Positions 1-8,287 of a DNA stretch of 45,269 bases are shown piece after piece. The position numbers were made by a program, and so were the translations under genes. The notes under the pieces were generated by a model. The model made no database searches. It worked only from the letters and a program-made list of their open reading frames with translations, and was not told the origin of the DNA. This DNA is from Caldithrix abyssi DSM 13497 (GTDB lineage: Bacteria > Electryoneota > AABM5-125-24 > Hatepunaeales > Hatepunaeaceae), in contig CAMBDS010000023.1 of the NCBI GenBank assembly GCA_945865405.1, positions 1-45,269 on the forward strand. The letters are read 5' to 3'. Each line of letters starts with the position of its first letter. Position 1 is the first letter of the stretch.

Positions 1-69
1 AAATCAAGTGAGTTGAGGATTGCTCAAGCCAGTGCACTAGCAAGCTTGAGAACTCAGACATATCTAATC

Positions 70-300
70 TTAAGCAGATGCTTTGCCACTGATGAAAAAG
101 TTCATTTCAAGCAGGCTGGAAGCCTCACGTGTCTGGAAGAGTGCATATTGGAGCCTGTCGCATGAACGCGTTGTGCCGCACTCAATACAATTGACAAGGT
201 AGAGCACTTTCGGTGCTTTGTCGACTACTCGACCTTTCCATCCTCCTTGAATCCCAATAGTACGAAAGCTGCGACATCCGCAGCGACAACGGGTAAGCAT
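70..300 (-). CDS. Small putative zinc-ribbon protein (hypothetical)
   Basis: Unrecognised 76-residue protein. It carries a cysteine cluster (C5, C7, C9 in the stretch TRCRCGCRSF) and a second pair C38/C41 in VNCIECGTTRS. This is the spacing of a treble-clef or zinc-ribbon knuckle, so metal binding is a reasonable inference. The frame stays open upstream to an ATG at 417. I chose the inner ATG at 300 because AGGGG lies 8 bases before it, whereas the outer start has no Shine-Dalgarno sequence and the extra 39 residues look like non-protein sequence. No partner gene is visible on the left edge of the window. It could also be the C-terminal piece of something larger. Function unknown. Confidence 0.45.
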   Translation of the reverse strand: MLTRCRCGCRSFRTIGIQGGWKGRVVDKAPKVLYLVNCIECGTTRSCDRLQYALFQTREASSLLEMNFFISGKASA

Positions 301-477
301 GGCAGTTGCCCCTGATATTCTGTGTGAGATAATGTCAGCGCGGGTTTGAGGCGCTGTCCTTACCCTTATATCGGCAGAAATCGAAGAAACTTTCACCGAA
401 ATATTAAGAAAAGTCATTTTTTCTTGAACTAAAAATCAATCCATGTTCGAGTAGTTTCCGTTACAACTCCGCTGGCC

Positions 478-1212
478 TTAAAACCACCGCCAAACCAGTT
501 CCATTTCGGCGAATGACCGATCAAACCTCCTCAATACCAAACTCACTCGCTCCTCATTTGTGCTATCCGGCATCCCTTCGGGTGGAAGAAATGAGAATAC
601 CGCCATTGTGTCTTGTAAAAGGTCTGTTTCATAATCAAACACATAAAGCCTGAAGTCACGTCGTTCATCTGGTAATATTCGATTATAGTACCATCTGATT
701 GGCATGGATGCATAAGGCGCATTTGTTGATAAGTATGTCTCATGTAAGTATCTATTATCTGATGTATATAGTCTTGCAAAAATATCCGGTCCTGTGCTGT
801 CGCCATCCCAAGGTCGCCCCTCGGTATTCTCCCATCAGATGGTTTGCAGGTTCATTCCATAGAGGTAAGGTCCACCCAATGCAATATTTAAGATAGCAGA
901 GGCAGTATCGGAACGAGCGGTTGCCGTATCCATCACGAAAAGCGTCACCGTGAATAAACCGGAGCTTGGGTATGAGACAGGGCTTGGTTGATAAAAGTCA
1001 GTTTCGATCCCATTCCCGAAATCCCAATGGAATTGCTTACCGTTTTGCGAGTGGTTCGTGAAGATTAAACGAGCTGGAGCAATTTGTGTCCCCTCAACAC
1101 TAAATGATGCGAACAAATCTGTTGAGTTTGTGACAGGGTTGGCCACTTGTTTTTCACAACCCCAAAATGTGATCAGACAAAATATCGGTATGATTCTGCT
1201 CAGATTTTTCAT
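478..1212 (-). pseudogene. PKD-domain lipoprotein interrupted by one in-frame TGA
   Basis: Reads as one 244-codon frame apart from a TGA at 835-837 (codon 126). The N-terminus is a lipoprotein signal with lipobox F-W-G-C (Cys19), then a PKD/Ig-like fold at about residues 30-110 (FHWDFGNG, FTVTLFV). After the TGA the same frame continues without another stop: WDGDSTGPDIFARLY, then LYVFDYETDLLQD, ending at a normal stop at 478. The second half resembles a C2-like beta-sandwich that often follows PKD repeats in FCB lipoproteins; that resemblance is from memory of the family. TGA is an ordinary stop elsewhere in the window, so the simplest reading is a nonsense mutation or sequencing error. Readthrough is possible. 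If TGA stops translation, the product is a 125-residue PKD lipoprotein (835-1212). Confidence 0.65.
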
Positions 1213-1245
1213 ATTAATTTACTAATTTCTTTCACTTTAACCAAA

Positions 1246-1277
1246 GGGGCTGCCCCTTAATCCAAAGAAGCAGCCCC
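1246..1277 (-). terminator. Putative terminator hairpin after the tricorn gene
   Basis: Perfect 8-bp inverted repeat GGGGCTGC/GCAGCCCC, 25 bases past the stop of the minus-strand tricorn gene. On the minus strand it is followed only by a weak T-rich stretch, so it may be a poor terminator or a 3-prime stabilising hairpin. Confidence 0.5.
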
Positions 1278-1301
1278 ATTTTACTTTCTTCTATCTTTTC
1301 G

Positions 1302-4300
1302 CTAAGGCTTCATACCTCTGTCGGTCGGGAATGGAGGCATTGGCGGAATGACTTTCGGCTCCTTGGCGATCTTCTCCAACAGGTATTGGATCGTTCTATC
1401 CAATGAAGGGTCTTTCTTCTGGATCATCGAAGCCGGATCATCCTCGATGACGATATCGGGAATAGTCCCCCAGCCCTCGATCATCCACTTGCCGTCATCG
1501 ACGCCCCAACCCGTGAACTCCGGTTGAGATAGGTAACCTCCGTCCATCAGCGGCTTGTCGCTTCGGATGCCAACCCACCCGCCCCACGTCCGCATGCCGA
1601 TGATTGGGCCTAACCCTAACCGTCGGAAACCCTCAGTGAAGGTTTCACCGTCAGATCCCGTTTCGCCGTTGCAGACAGCCGCCATGTGGCCATGGAACGC
1701 TGTTGAGGGGTGACGATATCGATAGCCGTGCCGCGCCATTCCCATCGAAAACATGCCACGATTGAGGTGACTAAGTATCATCTCAGCTACGAACCCACCA
1801 CCATTATAGCGGACGTCCATTACCATACCTTCCTTGTTGTGTTGAGGCTGGTATGCTTGTGTGAACTGCGAGAGTCCGTCTCCACCCATATTGGTAAGGT
1901 GAATGTAGCCCAGTTTCCCTTTGGATTTCTCTTCGACATAGGCACGACGACCGTCTGCCCAGTCCCAATATCTAAGGCTTCTCTCATTATCCAGCGGCTT
2001 GACAATGACCTCTCGCGCACCGTCAAGGGATGGTTTGCTGTTCAGCTTCACTGAGACGACATCGTCGGCTTTGTTCAGCAACAATTCCTGATAGTCGGCG
2101 ACCGAGTTTGTCGCTCTGCCGTTGATAGCGACAATGTATTCGCCAGCCTTTGCATCGATACCGGGAGCTGCCAGCGGGCTGCTTGCGCCTTTTTGCCAAG
2201 GTCGTCCGAGTATGACGCGGTCTATTTTGTAAAAGCCGCTCGCTTCACGGGTCACATCGACTCCGAGCAAGCCAGTAGCGCGTCGTTCCGGGCGTCGCTG
2301 GTCACCGCCACCAACGTAAGTATGTGAGCAGTTCAGCTCGCCAAACATTTCACCGATCAGGTCGTTCAGTTCATCGCGTGTCGAAATGCGCGCGGCGAGA
2401 GGTCCGTACTGGTCGCGTACGGCGATCCAGTTGACACCGTGAAGATTGGGGTCCCAGAAGAAATCTCGCTGCAGACGCCATGCCTCAAAGAACATCTGGC
2501 GCCACTCCGACCGCTGATCAACGCGGAGATCCCATTCCGAAAGGTCGATGTGTTTGTCATCATCTTCTCCATCAGGATCGTCTCCGCCACCATGACCTCC
2601 CCGTCCGCCGCCACCACCGCCCTCCTCGTCGATCCCCATCATGGTGAAGACTCCATCTTTCATGGTCACGATCTTCTTACCATCACGAGAGATGTCGTAG
2701 CTCTCGAACCCTTCAGCCACCTTCTTTGCTTTCTTCTTCTTCAGATCAAAGCGAATCAGTTTCATCCCGTCAGGCCCGTCCTCGTCCTCTTCGCCATCAT
2801 TGCCCATCATCCCTTTGCTTTCCCAGGTGAGGTAAAAGACTTTGTCTCCGGTCGTAGTTAATGCACCATAGTTAGCAGCACCAACGGGGAAAGGAGCAAT
2901 GCGATCCACGATATTGGCAAAGTCGATCTCTACCTTGACAACTTCTTTCTTTTCGACGTCGTCGCCTTTTTTGTCTTTCTTATCCTTCTTGTCCTTGTTC
3001 GCTTTTCCTATTTCGTCCTTATCGTCCTTGCCGTCATGTTTCCCATCCGGGCCGCCTTCGTCATCATCCCCGGCAACAGGATCAGCAGTCACCGCAAACG
3101 GGAATGCAGTTCCAGCCTTTAGAGCAATGATGTATGGACGGGTGCGCTCTTTCAGGATATAGGTCATCTCTGCGCCATCCAGCCACGGATTGGCTTCTTT
3201 ATCGCTCAGGAAAACAAGATACTTCCCGTCATCGGTGAACTTTGGATTATAAGCATTAGTGTAGTTTTCCGTAACCTCGTGAGCTTTATTCTCTTTGGTG
3301 TCGTAAATCTTGATGACCGAGTTATAATTGTCAGTAGCCCAACTATAAGAGATGAAACGGCTGTCCGGTGACCAGGAGTAGTCCCGGATCTCCCACGAAG
3401 ACTTATCCGCAGTCGAAACCTTGCCTGTGGTTGCATCCATCAAGATGAGCTCGCACTCCTCATTGGAAAAGGCGATTGTCTTGCCGTCCGGCGACCAGTT
3501 GGGCCAAAAGTGCCAGCCCCGGTTGTCAGTGCCAAGCAACTTTGCTTCGCCACCATCTGAAGGGTAGAGGTATAGCTTTTCCTCACCACCTGCGTCCGCA
3601 AAAGCCGCGACACTCTTACCGTCCGGTGAAATTCGTGGAAACTTTTCACGGACACCGGATGTAAACGTCAACTGCCTCACAAGCCCTTCGCCTTTTGTCG
3701 GAATAGTGAACAACTCACCACGGGCGCAGAGCAACAGCCTCTTTGCATCGGGAGTTAGTTCGAAGTCCTGGATGAACTGTTTAGGATCGATGAACTTCGC
3801 CTGGGCTTGTAATCTATCCGTAGGAAGTGAAATCTCGACTTTTCTGGTCTTTCCAGTCGTCAAATCAAGCGCCCAAACATCCATCCCGAGCTGATAGACG
3901 ACCGTACTTCCGCCAAGAGCCGGAAACCGGGCATCGAAATCCTTGTGGAATGTATGTTGCTTGAGGTCTGTGGCATCCGGCGTCATCGACCAGATGTTGC
4001 CACGGCCTGTGCGGTCGCTAAGGAAGTAGATCCGCCCGTCCGTATGCCACATTGGCATACCATAGTTCCCTTGCCATTCACGCAACGTCCCGACTTCCGT
4101 CACCTTTTTGAAGTCGGCCTTGGCAATCTCGCCAACATAAATATCTTCCGCCCAGCCACCCTGATAACGCTTCCAAGTTCGGAACTCCAATGCAACCGTA
4201 TTGAAAGCGACGCGCGGTCCGTTTGGTTCATATGTGATATGAGCACCTTTCTCCAGTCCAATCGAGACAGGGAACCCGCCCTCTTTGACGATTTTGTAAA

Positions 4301-4724
4301 GTTTATAGTAGTAGTGGGGCGCTTCTCGCATCGAGCGGAAAATGATGTTTCCCTCCTTATCCCAACCCTCTACCTGATCCCGATCAGGATGATAGGTAAG
4401 GCGTTTCGGTTCGCCGCCACTCGATGCGATTACATAGATGTCGTCCTGACCATCAGTTTGACCAGAAAACGCAATCCATTGGCCGTCGGGTGAGAATTTC
4501 GGGAAACGTTCCTCGCCGGTCGCTGTGGTCAACCGGACGGCGTCTCCACCGGAAATCTTCACCTTCCAGAGATCTCCCTCGGACGTAAAGGTAATCCAGT
4601 CACCTTTTACATCAGGAAAACGAAAAAAGCCGGGTTTGGTGTCACCAGCAAATGAAAATGATGAATAAATAGAGAGGATTGATGCCGCAGTTAGCAGCAG
4701 AAGAGAAGAAACGGTGCGTCGCAT
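1302..4724 (-). CDS. Secreted tricorn-type protease (peptidase S41 family)
   Basis: Large (1140-residue) tricorn protease homologue, predicted to degrade peptides outside the cytoplasm. A signal peptide (about residues 1-27, cleavage near SFSFA-GD) is followed by TolB/WD40-like propeller repeats (many SPDGK and SPDSR turns) up to about residue 700. Next come a mixed domain with the catalytic His801 (NCSHTYVGG), a PDZ domain near 860-930, and the S41 core with nucleophile Ser1024 (ETGSDGE). The ATG at 4724 is chosen because GGAG lies 9 bases upstream and the signal peptide then starts properly; the frame also extends to a TTG at 4751. Odd features are two acidic, Lys- or Gly-rich low-complexity inserts (around nt 2925-3090 and 2560-2630), unlike archaeal tricorn. 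The secreted location also differs from the cytosolic archaeal enzyme, but is usual in FCB bacteria. Confidence 0.92.
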   Translation of the reverse strand: MRRTVSSLLLLTAASILSIYSSFSFAGDTKPGFFRFPDVKGDWITFTSEGDLWKVKISGGDAVRLTTATGEERFPKFSPDGQWIAFSGQTDGQDDIYVIASSGGEPKRLTYHPDRDQVEGWDKEGNIIFRSMREAPHYYYKLYKIVKEGGFPVSIGLEKGAHITYEPNGPRVAFNTVALEFRTWKRYQGGWAEDIYVGEIAKADFKKVTEVGTLREWQGNYGMPMWHTDGRIYFLSDRTGRGNIWSMTPDATDLKQHTFHKDFDARFPALGGSTVVYQLGMDVWALDLTTGKTRKVEISLPTDRLQAQAKFIDPKQFIQDFELTPDAKRLLLCARGELFTIPTKGEGLVRQLTFTSGVREKFPRISPDGKSVAAFADAGGEEKLYLYPSDGGEAKLLGTDNRGWHFWPNWSPDGKTIAFSNEECELILMDATTGKVSTADKSSWEIRDYSWSPDSRFISYSWATDNYNSVIKIYDTKENKAHEVTENYTNAYNPKFTDDGKYLVFLSDKEANPWLDGAEMTYILKERTRPYIIALKAGTAFPFAVTADPVAGDDDEGGPDGKHDGKDDKDEIGKANKDKKDKKDKKGDDVEKKEVVKVEIDFANIVDRIAPFPVGAANYGALTTTGDKVFYLTWESKGMMGNDGEEDEDGPDGMKLIRFDLKKKKAKKVAEGFESYDISRDGKKIVTMKDGVFTMMGIDEEGGGGGGRGGHGGGDDPDGEDDDKHIDLSEWDLRVDQRSEWRQMFFEAWRLQRDFFWDPNLHGVNWIAVRDQYGPLAARISTRDELNDLIGEMFGELNCSHTYVGGGDQRRPERRATGLLGVDVTREASGFYKIDRVILGRPWQKGASSPLAAPGIDAKAGEYIVAINGRATNSVADYQELLLNKADDVVSVKLNSKPSLDGAREVIVKPLDNERSLRYWDWADGRRAYVEEKSKGKLGYIHLTNMGGDGLSQFTQAYQPQHNKEGMVMDVRYNGGGFVAEMILSHLNRGMFSMGMARHGYRYRHPSTAFHGHMAAVCNGETGSDGETFTEGFRRLGLGPIIGMRTWGGWVGIRSDKPLMDGGYLSQPEFTGWGVDDGKWMIEGWGTIPDIVIEDDPASMIQKKDPSLDRTIQYLLEKIAKEPKVIPPMPPFPTDRGMKP

Positions 4725-4781
4725 TGCGAAACTCCGGTGAGTTAATAACAATTGATTGTTGAAAGCGGTAGTTGTTGAATT

Positions 4782-4801
4782 GGCAGTAGGAAACTACTGC
4801 C
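4782..4801. other. Perfect 8-bp hairpin with GAAA tetraloop
   Basis: GGCAGTAG-GAAA-CTACTGCC lies between rpmE and the tricorn gene. It has no T-run, so it is probably not an intrinsic terminator. On the minus strand it falls 58 bases upstream of the tricorn ATG and could be part of its leader. Confidence 0.4.
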
Positions 4802-4832
4802 TTAGGAAGGGAAAGGCGTACTTGGTTCGAGC

Positions 4833-4882
4833 AAAAAGAATCGATGCCCCGCAGTCGGTTGGAAAACCGAATGCGGAGCATC
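4833..4882 (-). terminator. Intrinsic terminator of rpmE
   Basis: Eighteen-base arms (4843-4860 and 4865-4882) pair with few mismatches around a 4-base loop. On the minus strand they are followed by CGATTCTTTTTG, a typical U-tract. The hairpin starts 8 bases beyond the rpmE stop codon. Confidence 0.85.
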
Positions 4883-4889
4883 ACTTTAA

Positions 4890-5102
4890 TTACTCGGCAG
4901 GCTTATCGAGGTTGTATCTTTTGTAATACTTGTCGACACGGCCAGCAGTATCGATCAGTTTCTGTTTTCCCGTATAAAAGGGATGACAATTCGAACAAAT
5001 GTCAAGTTTCATTGGGCCGACTGCCGTGCGGGTCTCGAAAACGTTTCCGCAAGCACAGCTAACTGTGGCAAGTTCGTATTTTGGGTGAATATCTTTCTTC
5101 AC
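4890..5102 (-). CDS. rpmE: 50S ribosomal protein L31
   Basis: Seventy residues, the usual length of L31. This is the zinc-binding (C+) form: Cys16/Cys18 (SCACGN) and Cys36/Cys39 (ICSNCH) supply the ligands. The C-terminal [15 protein letters not shown] is typical of the family. The start is GTG, supported by GGAG 8 bases upstream. It stands alone, with its own terminator, and is divergent from the pyrR operon. In many bacteria a zinc-free paralogue replaces this form under Zn starvation; none is seen here. Confidence 0.96.
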   Translation of the reverse strand: MKKDIHPKYELATVSCACGNVFETRTAVGPMKLDICSNCHPFYTGKQKLIDTAGRVDKYYKRYNLDKPAE

Positions 5103-5161
5103 GGAATCTCCATATCCATTCGGTTATTATGATTGAACCAACAATATAGTAGGACGGATGT

Positions 5162-5175
5162 TCACTTGCAAGTGA
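5162..5175. promoter_or_regulatory. Perfect 14-bp palindrome in the rpmE/pyrR divergent region
   Basis: TCACTTGCAAGTGA is a perfect palindrome about 60 bases upstream of rpmE. It could be an operator for a dimeric regulator. The role is inferred only from symmetry and place. Confidence 0.25.
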
Positions 5176-5180
5176 TTTTC

Positions 5181-5222
5181 ATCAAGTTATCGATTGGTGC
5201 ACTGAACTTGATCGCCGTTATT
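5181..5222. other. Inverted repeat upstream of pyrR
   Basis: ATCAAGTT (5181-5188) and AACTTGAT (5215-5222) are perfect 8-bp arms. No T-run and no recognisable PyrR-binding loop is present, so attenuation of pyrR cannot be claimed. The rest of the 305-base gap (5103-5407) shows nothing else definite except a possible promoter. Confidence 0.3.
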
Positions 5223-5276
5223 CTTAATTCAATTCGCAGGTTATACGCGCCGGTCTGATAGAAACGGGAAACAAAG

Positions 5277-5305
5277 TTGCAAGAATTACTATTCTCGCTT
5301 AAATT
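5277..5305 (+). promoter_or_regulatory. Possible sigma70-like promoter for pyrR-pyrB-pyrC
   Basis: TTGCAA, 17-base spacer, TAAATT. Each box matches 4 of 6 consensus positions. It would give a leader of about 95 bases before the pyrR ATG. Weak evidence. Confidence 0.3.
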
Positions 5306-5407
5306 AACTTGGTTTATCACAAAGGTAGAAACAGACCGCCGTTTGATGATCCAAAGTATAGCAAATTCCACGTCGCTTCATAAGCGCAAGTATAATCAGG
5401 AGTCAGG

Positions 5408-5962
5408 ATGGGGGAAAGGATCAAGCACGTTATTGCAGATAGTCAGGGTGTTGAGCGCACGCTTGCCCGTTTGGCGCACGAGATTGTCGAGAAAAATCGT
5501 GGTGCCGAACGTATTGGATTGGTTGGGATTAGAACACGTGGCGCACCGCTCGCCGAAAGACTCGCGGGGATTATTTCGGAAATCGAAAAAGGACGCACAG
5601 TCCCTGTAGGAATACTCGACATAACGCTATACCGCGACGATTTTTTAACCACTCGTAAAACCCCGAAGGTTCAGGCGACTGAGATCGACTTTGACATCAA
5701 TGACCGTGTTCTGGTGCTGGTGGATGATGTCCTCTTCACCGGACGCACAATTCGAGCCGCCATCGACGCAGTTCTCGATTATGGCCGTCCAGCCAAAATT
5801 CAACTCGCGGTTATGGTAGATCGTGGACATCGCGAGATGCCGATACAGGGCGACTTTGTCGGATTACGAGCAGTCACTGCACCTGGCGAAGAAGTAAGGG
5901 TTCATTTGCGCGAGATCGACAACGAAGATGAGATTGTAATCGTAGAGAAAATCAATGACTAA
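5408..5962 (+). CDS. pyrR: PyrR bifunctional pyrimidine regulator / uracil phosphoribosyltransferase
   Basis: 184 residues, standard length. It has the PRPP-binding loop VLVLVDDVLFTGRT at 101-114, the N-terminal ERTLARLAHEIVE helix and the GIRTRGAPLAERL segment typical of PyrR. In Gram-positive bacteria it binds pyr mRNA to control attenuation and also makes UMP from uracil and PRPP. Whether it regulates RNA in this organism is not shown, because no clear attenuator is visible upstream. The ATG is preceded by AGGAG at 5398-5402. The gene overlaps pyrB by 8 bases (pyrB ATG at 5955, pyrR stop ending 5962), so the two are translationally coupled. Confidence 0.94.
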   Translation: MGERIKHVIADSQGVERTLARLAHEIVEKNRGAERIGLVGIRTRGAPLAERLAGIISEIEKGRTVPVGILDITLYRDDFLTTRKTPKVQATEIDFDINDRVLVLVDDVLFTGRTIRAAIDAVLDYGRPAKIQLAVMVDRGHREMPIQGDFVGLRAVTAPGEEVRVHLREIDNEDEIVIVEKIND

Positions 5963-6911
5963 CTCCACCGAAGCAAAACCGATTGTCAAACTCAACCACT
6001 TGTTAGGACTTGATGGTATCAGTCGTGAAGCTATTACCGAAATTCTCGACTCAGCCGATACCTTTCTCGGCGTTCTCGAACGACCGATCCCCAAGGTTCC
6101 TTCACTTCGGGGGGTAACGGTCGCCAACTTTTTCTTTGAGAACTCAACCCGAACCAAAATCAGCTTCGAACTTGCCGAGAAACGAATGTCTGCCGACACG
6201 ATTAGCTTCGCTACTTCCGGCTCGTCGGTCTCAAAGGGAGAAACGCTTCTTGACACCGTCCGCAACATCGAAGCGATGAAAATCGATGTCGTCGTCATTC
6301 GTCACTCCGCTTCCGGCGCGCCGCGCTTTCTTGCCGACCGGATTGAATCCGCGGTAATTAACGCAGGTGACGGTCAGCATGAGCACCCCACACAGGGATT
6401 GCTCGACATGATGACTCTCCGCCGCAAGGTTGGTCGTCTCGAGGGCTTAAACGTCCTGATCCTCGGCGATATCGCCCATAGTCGCGTTGCAAGGTCAAAT
6501 ATTCACGGCTTGCTTGCGATGGGAGCCAACGTCAAGGTCTGCGGCCCGGCTACGTTGATGCCACGCGATATCGAAACGCTCGGCGCCGAACCGATCTTCG
6601 ATCTCGATGAAGGACTCGAATGGTGTGACGCTGTCAATGTCCTTCGCTTACAGCTCGAACGGCAGAAAAGCGGTGAAATTCCTTCGCTAAGAGAGTATAA
6701 CCGGACATTCGGTTTAACTCGCGCTCGCCTTGAACGGCTCACCAAAGAGATTGTCGTGATGCACCCTGGACCGATGAATCGCGGTGTCGAAATCGACTCG
6801 GATGTGGCTGATGGCCCCTATTCTGTAATTCTCAATCAGGTAACCCACGGAGTAGCTGTCCGCATGGCAGTGCTCTATTTGATTTCCGGGAGGGAACGCT
6901 TTGTCGAATAA
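5955..6911 (+). CDS. pyrB: Aspartate carbamoyltransferase catalytic subunit
   Basis: Joins carbamoyl phosphate and aspartate to give N-carbamoylaspartate, the committed step of UMP synthesis. The 318 residues include the carbamoyl-phosphate site FENSTRTKISFE (62-73), the HPTQ motif (144-147) and the C-terminal MHPGPMNRGVEI. There is no pyrI-type regulatory gene beside it; instead it sits between pyrR and pyrC, the arrangement seen with PyrR-controlled, non-allosteric catalytic trimers or ATC-DHO complexes. It overlaps both neighbours: 8 bases with pyrR and 11 bases with pyrC. Confidence 0.96.
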   Translation: MTNSTEAKPIVKLNHLLGLDGISREAITEILDSADTFLGVLERPIPKVPSLRGVTVANFFFENSTRTKISFELAEKRMSADTISFATSGSSVSKGETLLDTVRNIEAMKIDVVVIRHSASGAPRFLADRIESAVINAGDGQHEHPTQGLLDMMTLRRKVGRLEGLNVLILGDIAHSRVARSNIHGLLAMGANVKVCGPATLMPRDIETLGAEPIFDLDEGLEWCDAVNVLRLQLERQKSGEIPSLREYNRTFGLTRARLERLTKEIVVMHPGPMNRGVEIDSDVADGPYSVILNQVTHGVAVRMAVLYLISGRERFVE

Positions 6912-8223
6912 CCAACATACTCTACCTGCTGGCTGGCGTGAGTCAGTTGCTCACCGGATCATCCTGAAGGGTGGCAGGCTTTTTCATCCCGGTTCCGAGC
7001 TTGATCAGATCGCCGATCTTGCCATTCAGGATGGCTGCATCAAGCACATCGGCAGTATTCCCTCTGATTTCCAAGGTGAAACCGTTAACTGCGAAGGGTT
7101 ATTAATCACCCCCGGGCTCTACGATATGCACGTTCACCTCCGCGAGCCGGGCTTCGAACACAAAGAGACTGTTCGTACCGGTTGCAGTGCCGCCGCTGCG
7201 GGAGGCTTTACCGGTATCGCTTGTATGCCTAACACCAACCCCTCTACCGACAACCCCGGAATCGTTGAATTCATCCGCAACCAAGCCAAAGGCTTGCCGG
7301 TTGATGTTGATCCGATTGCCGCGACTACCAAGGGTCGCAAAGGTGAAACACTCACCGAAATGAGTGAATTAGCAGCAACCGGAGTCACAGCTTTCTCAGA
7401 TGACGGTTCACCAATCGCCTCAGCGGATCTGATGCGTCGTGCGCTTGAATACACGAATATGCTTGGCGCTTTACTGATCGAGCATTGCGAAGAGCCCACT
7501 ATGACTGTCGGCAGTATTATGCACGAAGGAGCCGTCTCGACCCGTCTCGGTCTGACTGGTTGGCCAGCCGTTGCCGAGGAAATCGCTATCGAGCGCAACA
7601 TCCAACTTGCTGAGTACACTGGCGCAAGACTGCACTGCGCTCACGTTTCGACTGCTCGCGGTGTTGAGCTTATCCGCAACGCTAAAAAACGAGGCGTCCG
7701 GGTCACTGGAGAAGCGACCCCTCACCACGTATCACTGGAATGCTCCATTCTTGAACATTACGATTCGGAATACAAGGTCAACCCTCCACTTCGCGAATCG
7801 AAAGACATCGAGGCGCTAATTGCAGGTTTAGCAGATGGAACAATTGATGCCATCGCTACAGACCACGCTCCTCATGCTCACGATGAAAAAGAAGTCGAGC
7901 TTGCTTTGGCTCCATTCGGGATGGTAGGTCTTGAGACGGCATTCGGTGTAATTCTGACCGAACTTGTCAATACAGGAAGGATTTCGTTGGCGAGAGCAAT
8001 CGACGCGATGTCAACGCAGCCAAGACGGTTGATGAGCCTTCCAGATGTGTCACTTGAGGTCGGTTCTGAAGCAAACCTAAGTATTATGGATCTAAACGAA
8101 CAATGGACTGTCGAACGCGATACTCTCAATTCCAAGTCACATAATACCCCTTTTCACGGCTGGAAGCTAACTGGCCGCGCCCGCGGCATTTATAATAACA
8201 GTAAATACTGGGGACGTAAGTAA
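6901..8223 (+). CDS. pyrC: Dihydroorotase (type I)
   Basis: Zinc amidohydrolase that cyclises carbamoylaspartate to dihydroorotate. 440 residues. The metal motif DMHVHLREPG places His77/His79, followed by GGFTGIACMPNTNPSTD, the HCAHVST histidine near 247 and the DHAPH motif at 321-325. The start is TTG at 6901, inside the end of pyrB. It is supported by GGGAGGG about 8 bases upstream and by no better in-frame alternative near that site. Third gene of the pyr operon; the remaining pathway genes are not in the window. Confidence 0.95.
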   Translation: MSNNQHTLPAGWRESVAHRIILKGGRLFHPGSELDQIADLAIQDGCIKHIGSIPSDFQGETVNCEGLLITPGLYDMHVHLREPGFEHKETVRTGCSAAAAGGFTGIACMPNTNPSTDNPGIVEFIRNQAKGLPVDVDPIAATTKGRKGETLTEMSELAATGVTAFSDDGSPIASADLMRRALEYTNMLGALLIEHCEEPTMTVGSIMHEGAVSTRLGLTGWPAVAEEIAIERNIQLAEYTGARLHCAHVSTARGVELIRNAKKRGVRVTGEATPHHVSLECSILEHYDSEYKVNPPLRESKDIEALIAGLADGTIDAIATDHAPHAHDEKEVELALAPFGMVGLETAFGVILTELVNTGRISLARAIDAMSTQPRRLMSLPDVSLEVGSEANLSIMDLNEQWTVERDTLNSKSHNTPFHGWKLTGRARGIYNNSKYWGRK

Positions 8224-8287
8224 AGTGTATGGGAAAGTTTAACTATCTCAAATTCACATTTAGTCTAATTTAACAGAAAGAAAATCA

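Noticed and set aside
1-69. Left edge of the window
   Set aside because: No coding or structural signal could be supported.
543-806. 87-codon minus-strand frame inside the broken lipoprotein
   Set aside because: Runs in a different frame over the real lipoprotein frame and has no domain pattern; a shadow.
478-1212. Alternative genetic code with TGA as an amino acid
   Set aside because: lepA, holA, the iscS-like gene, mnmA and sufS end in TGA at normal family lengths, so TGA is a working stop.
3945-4493. 182-codon plus-strand frame opposite the tricorn gene
   Set aside because: Antisense shadow of a clearly coding region; no recognised motif.
5391-5396. TATAAT just upstream of pyrR
   Set aside because: Only 11 bases separate it from the ATG and it overlaps the approach to the Shine-Dalgarno site, so it would demand a near leaderless mRNA.
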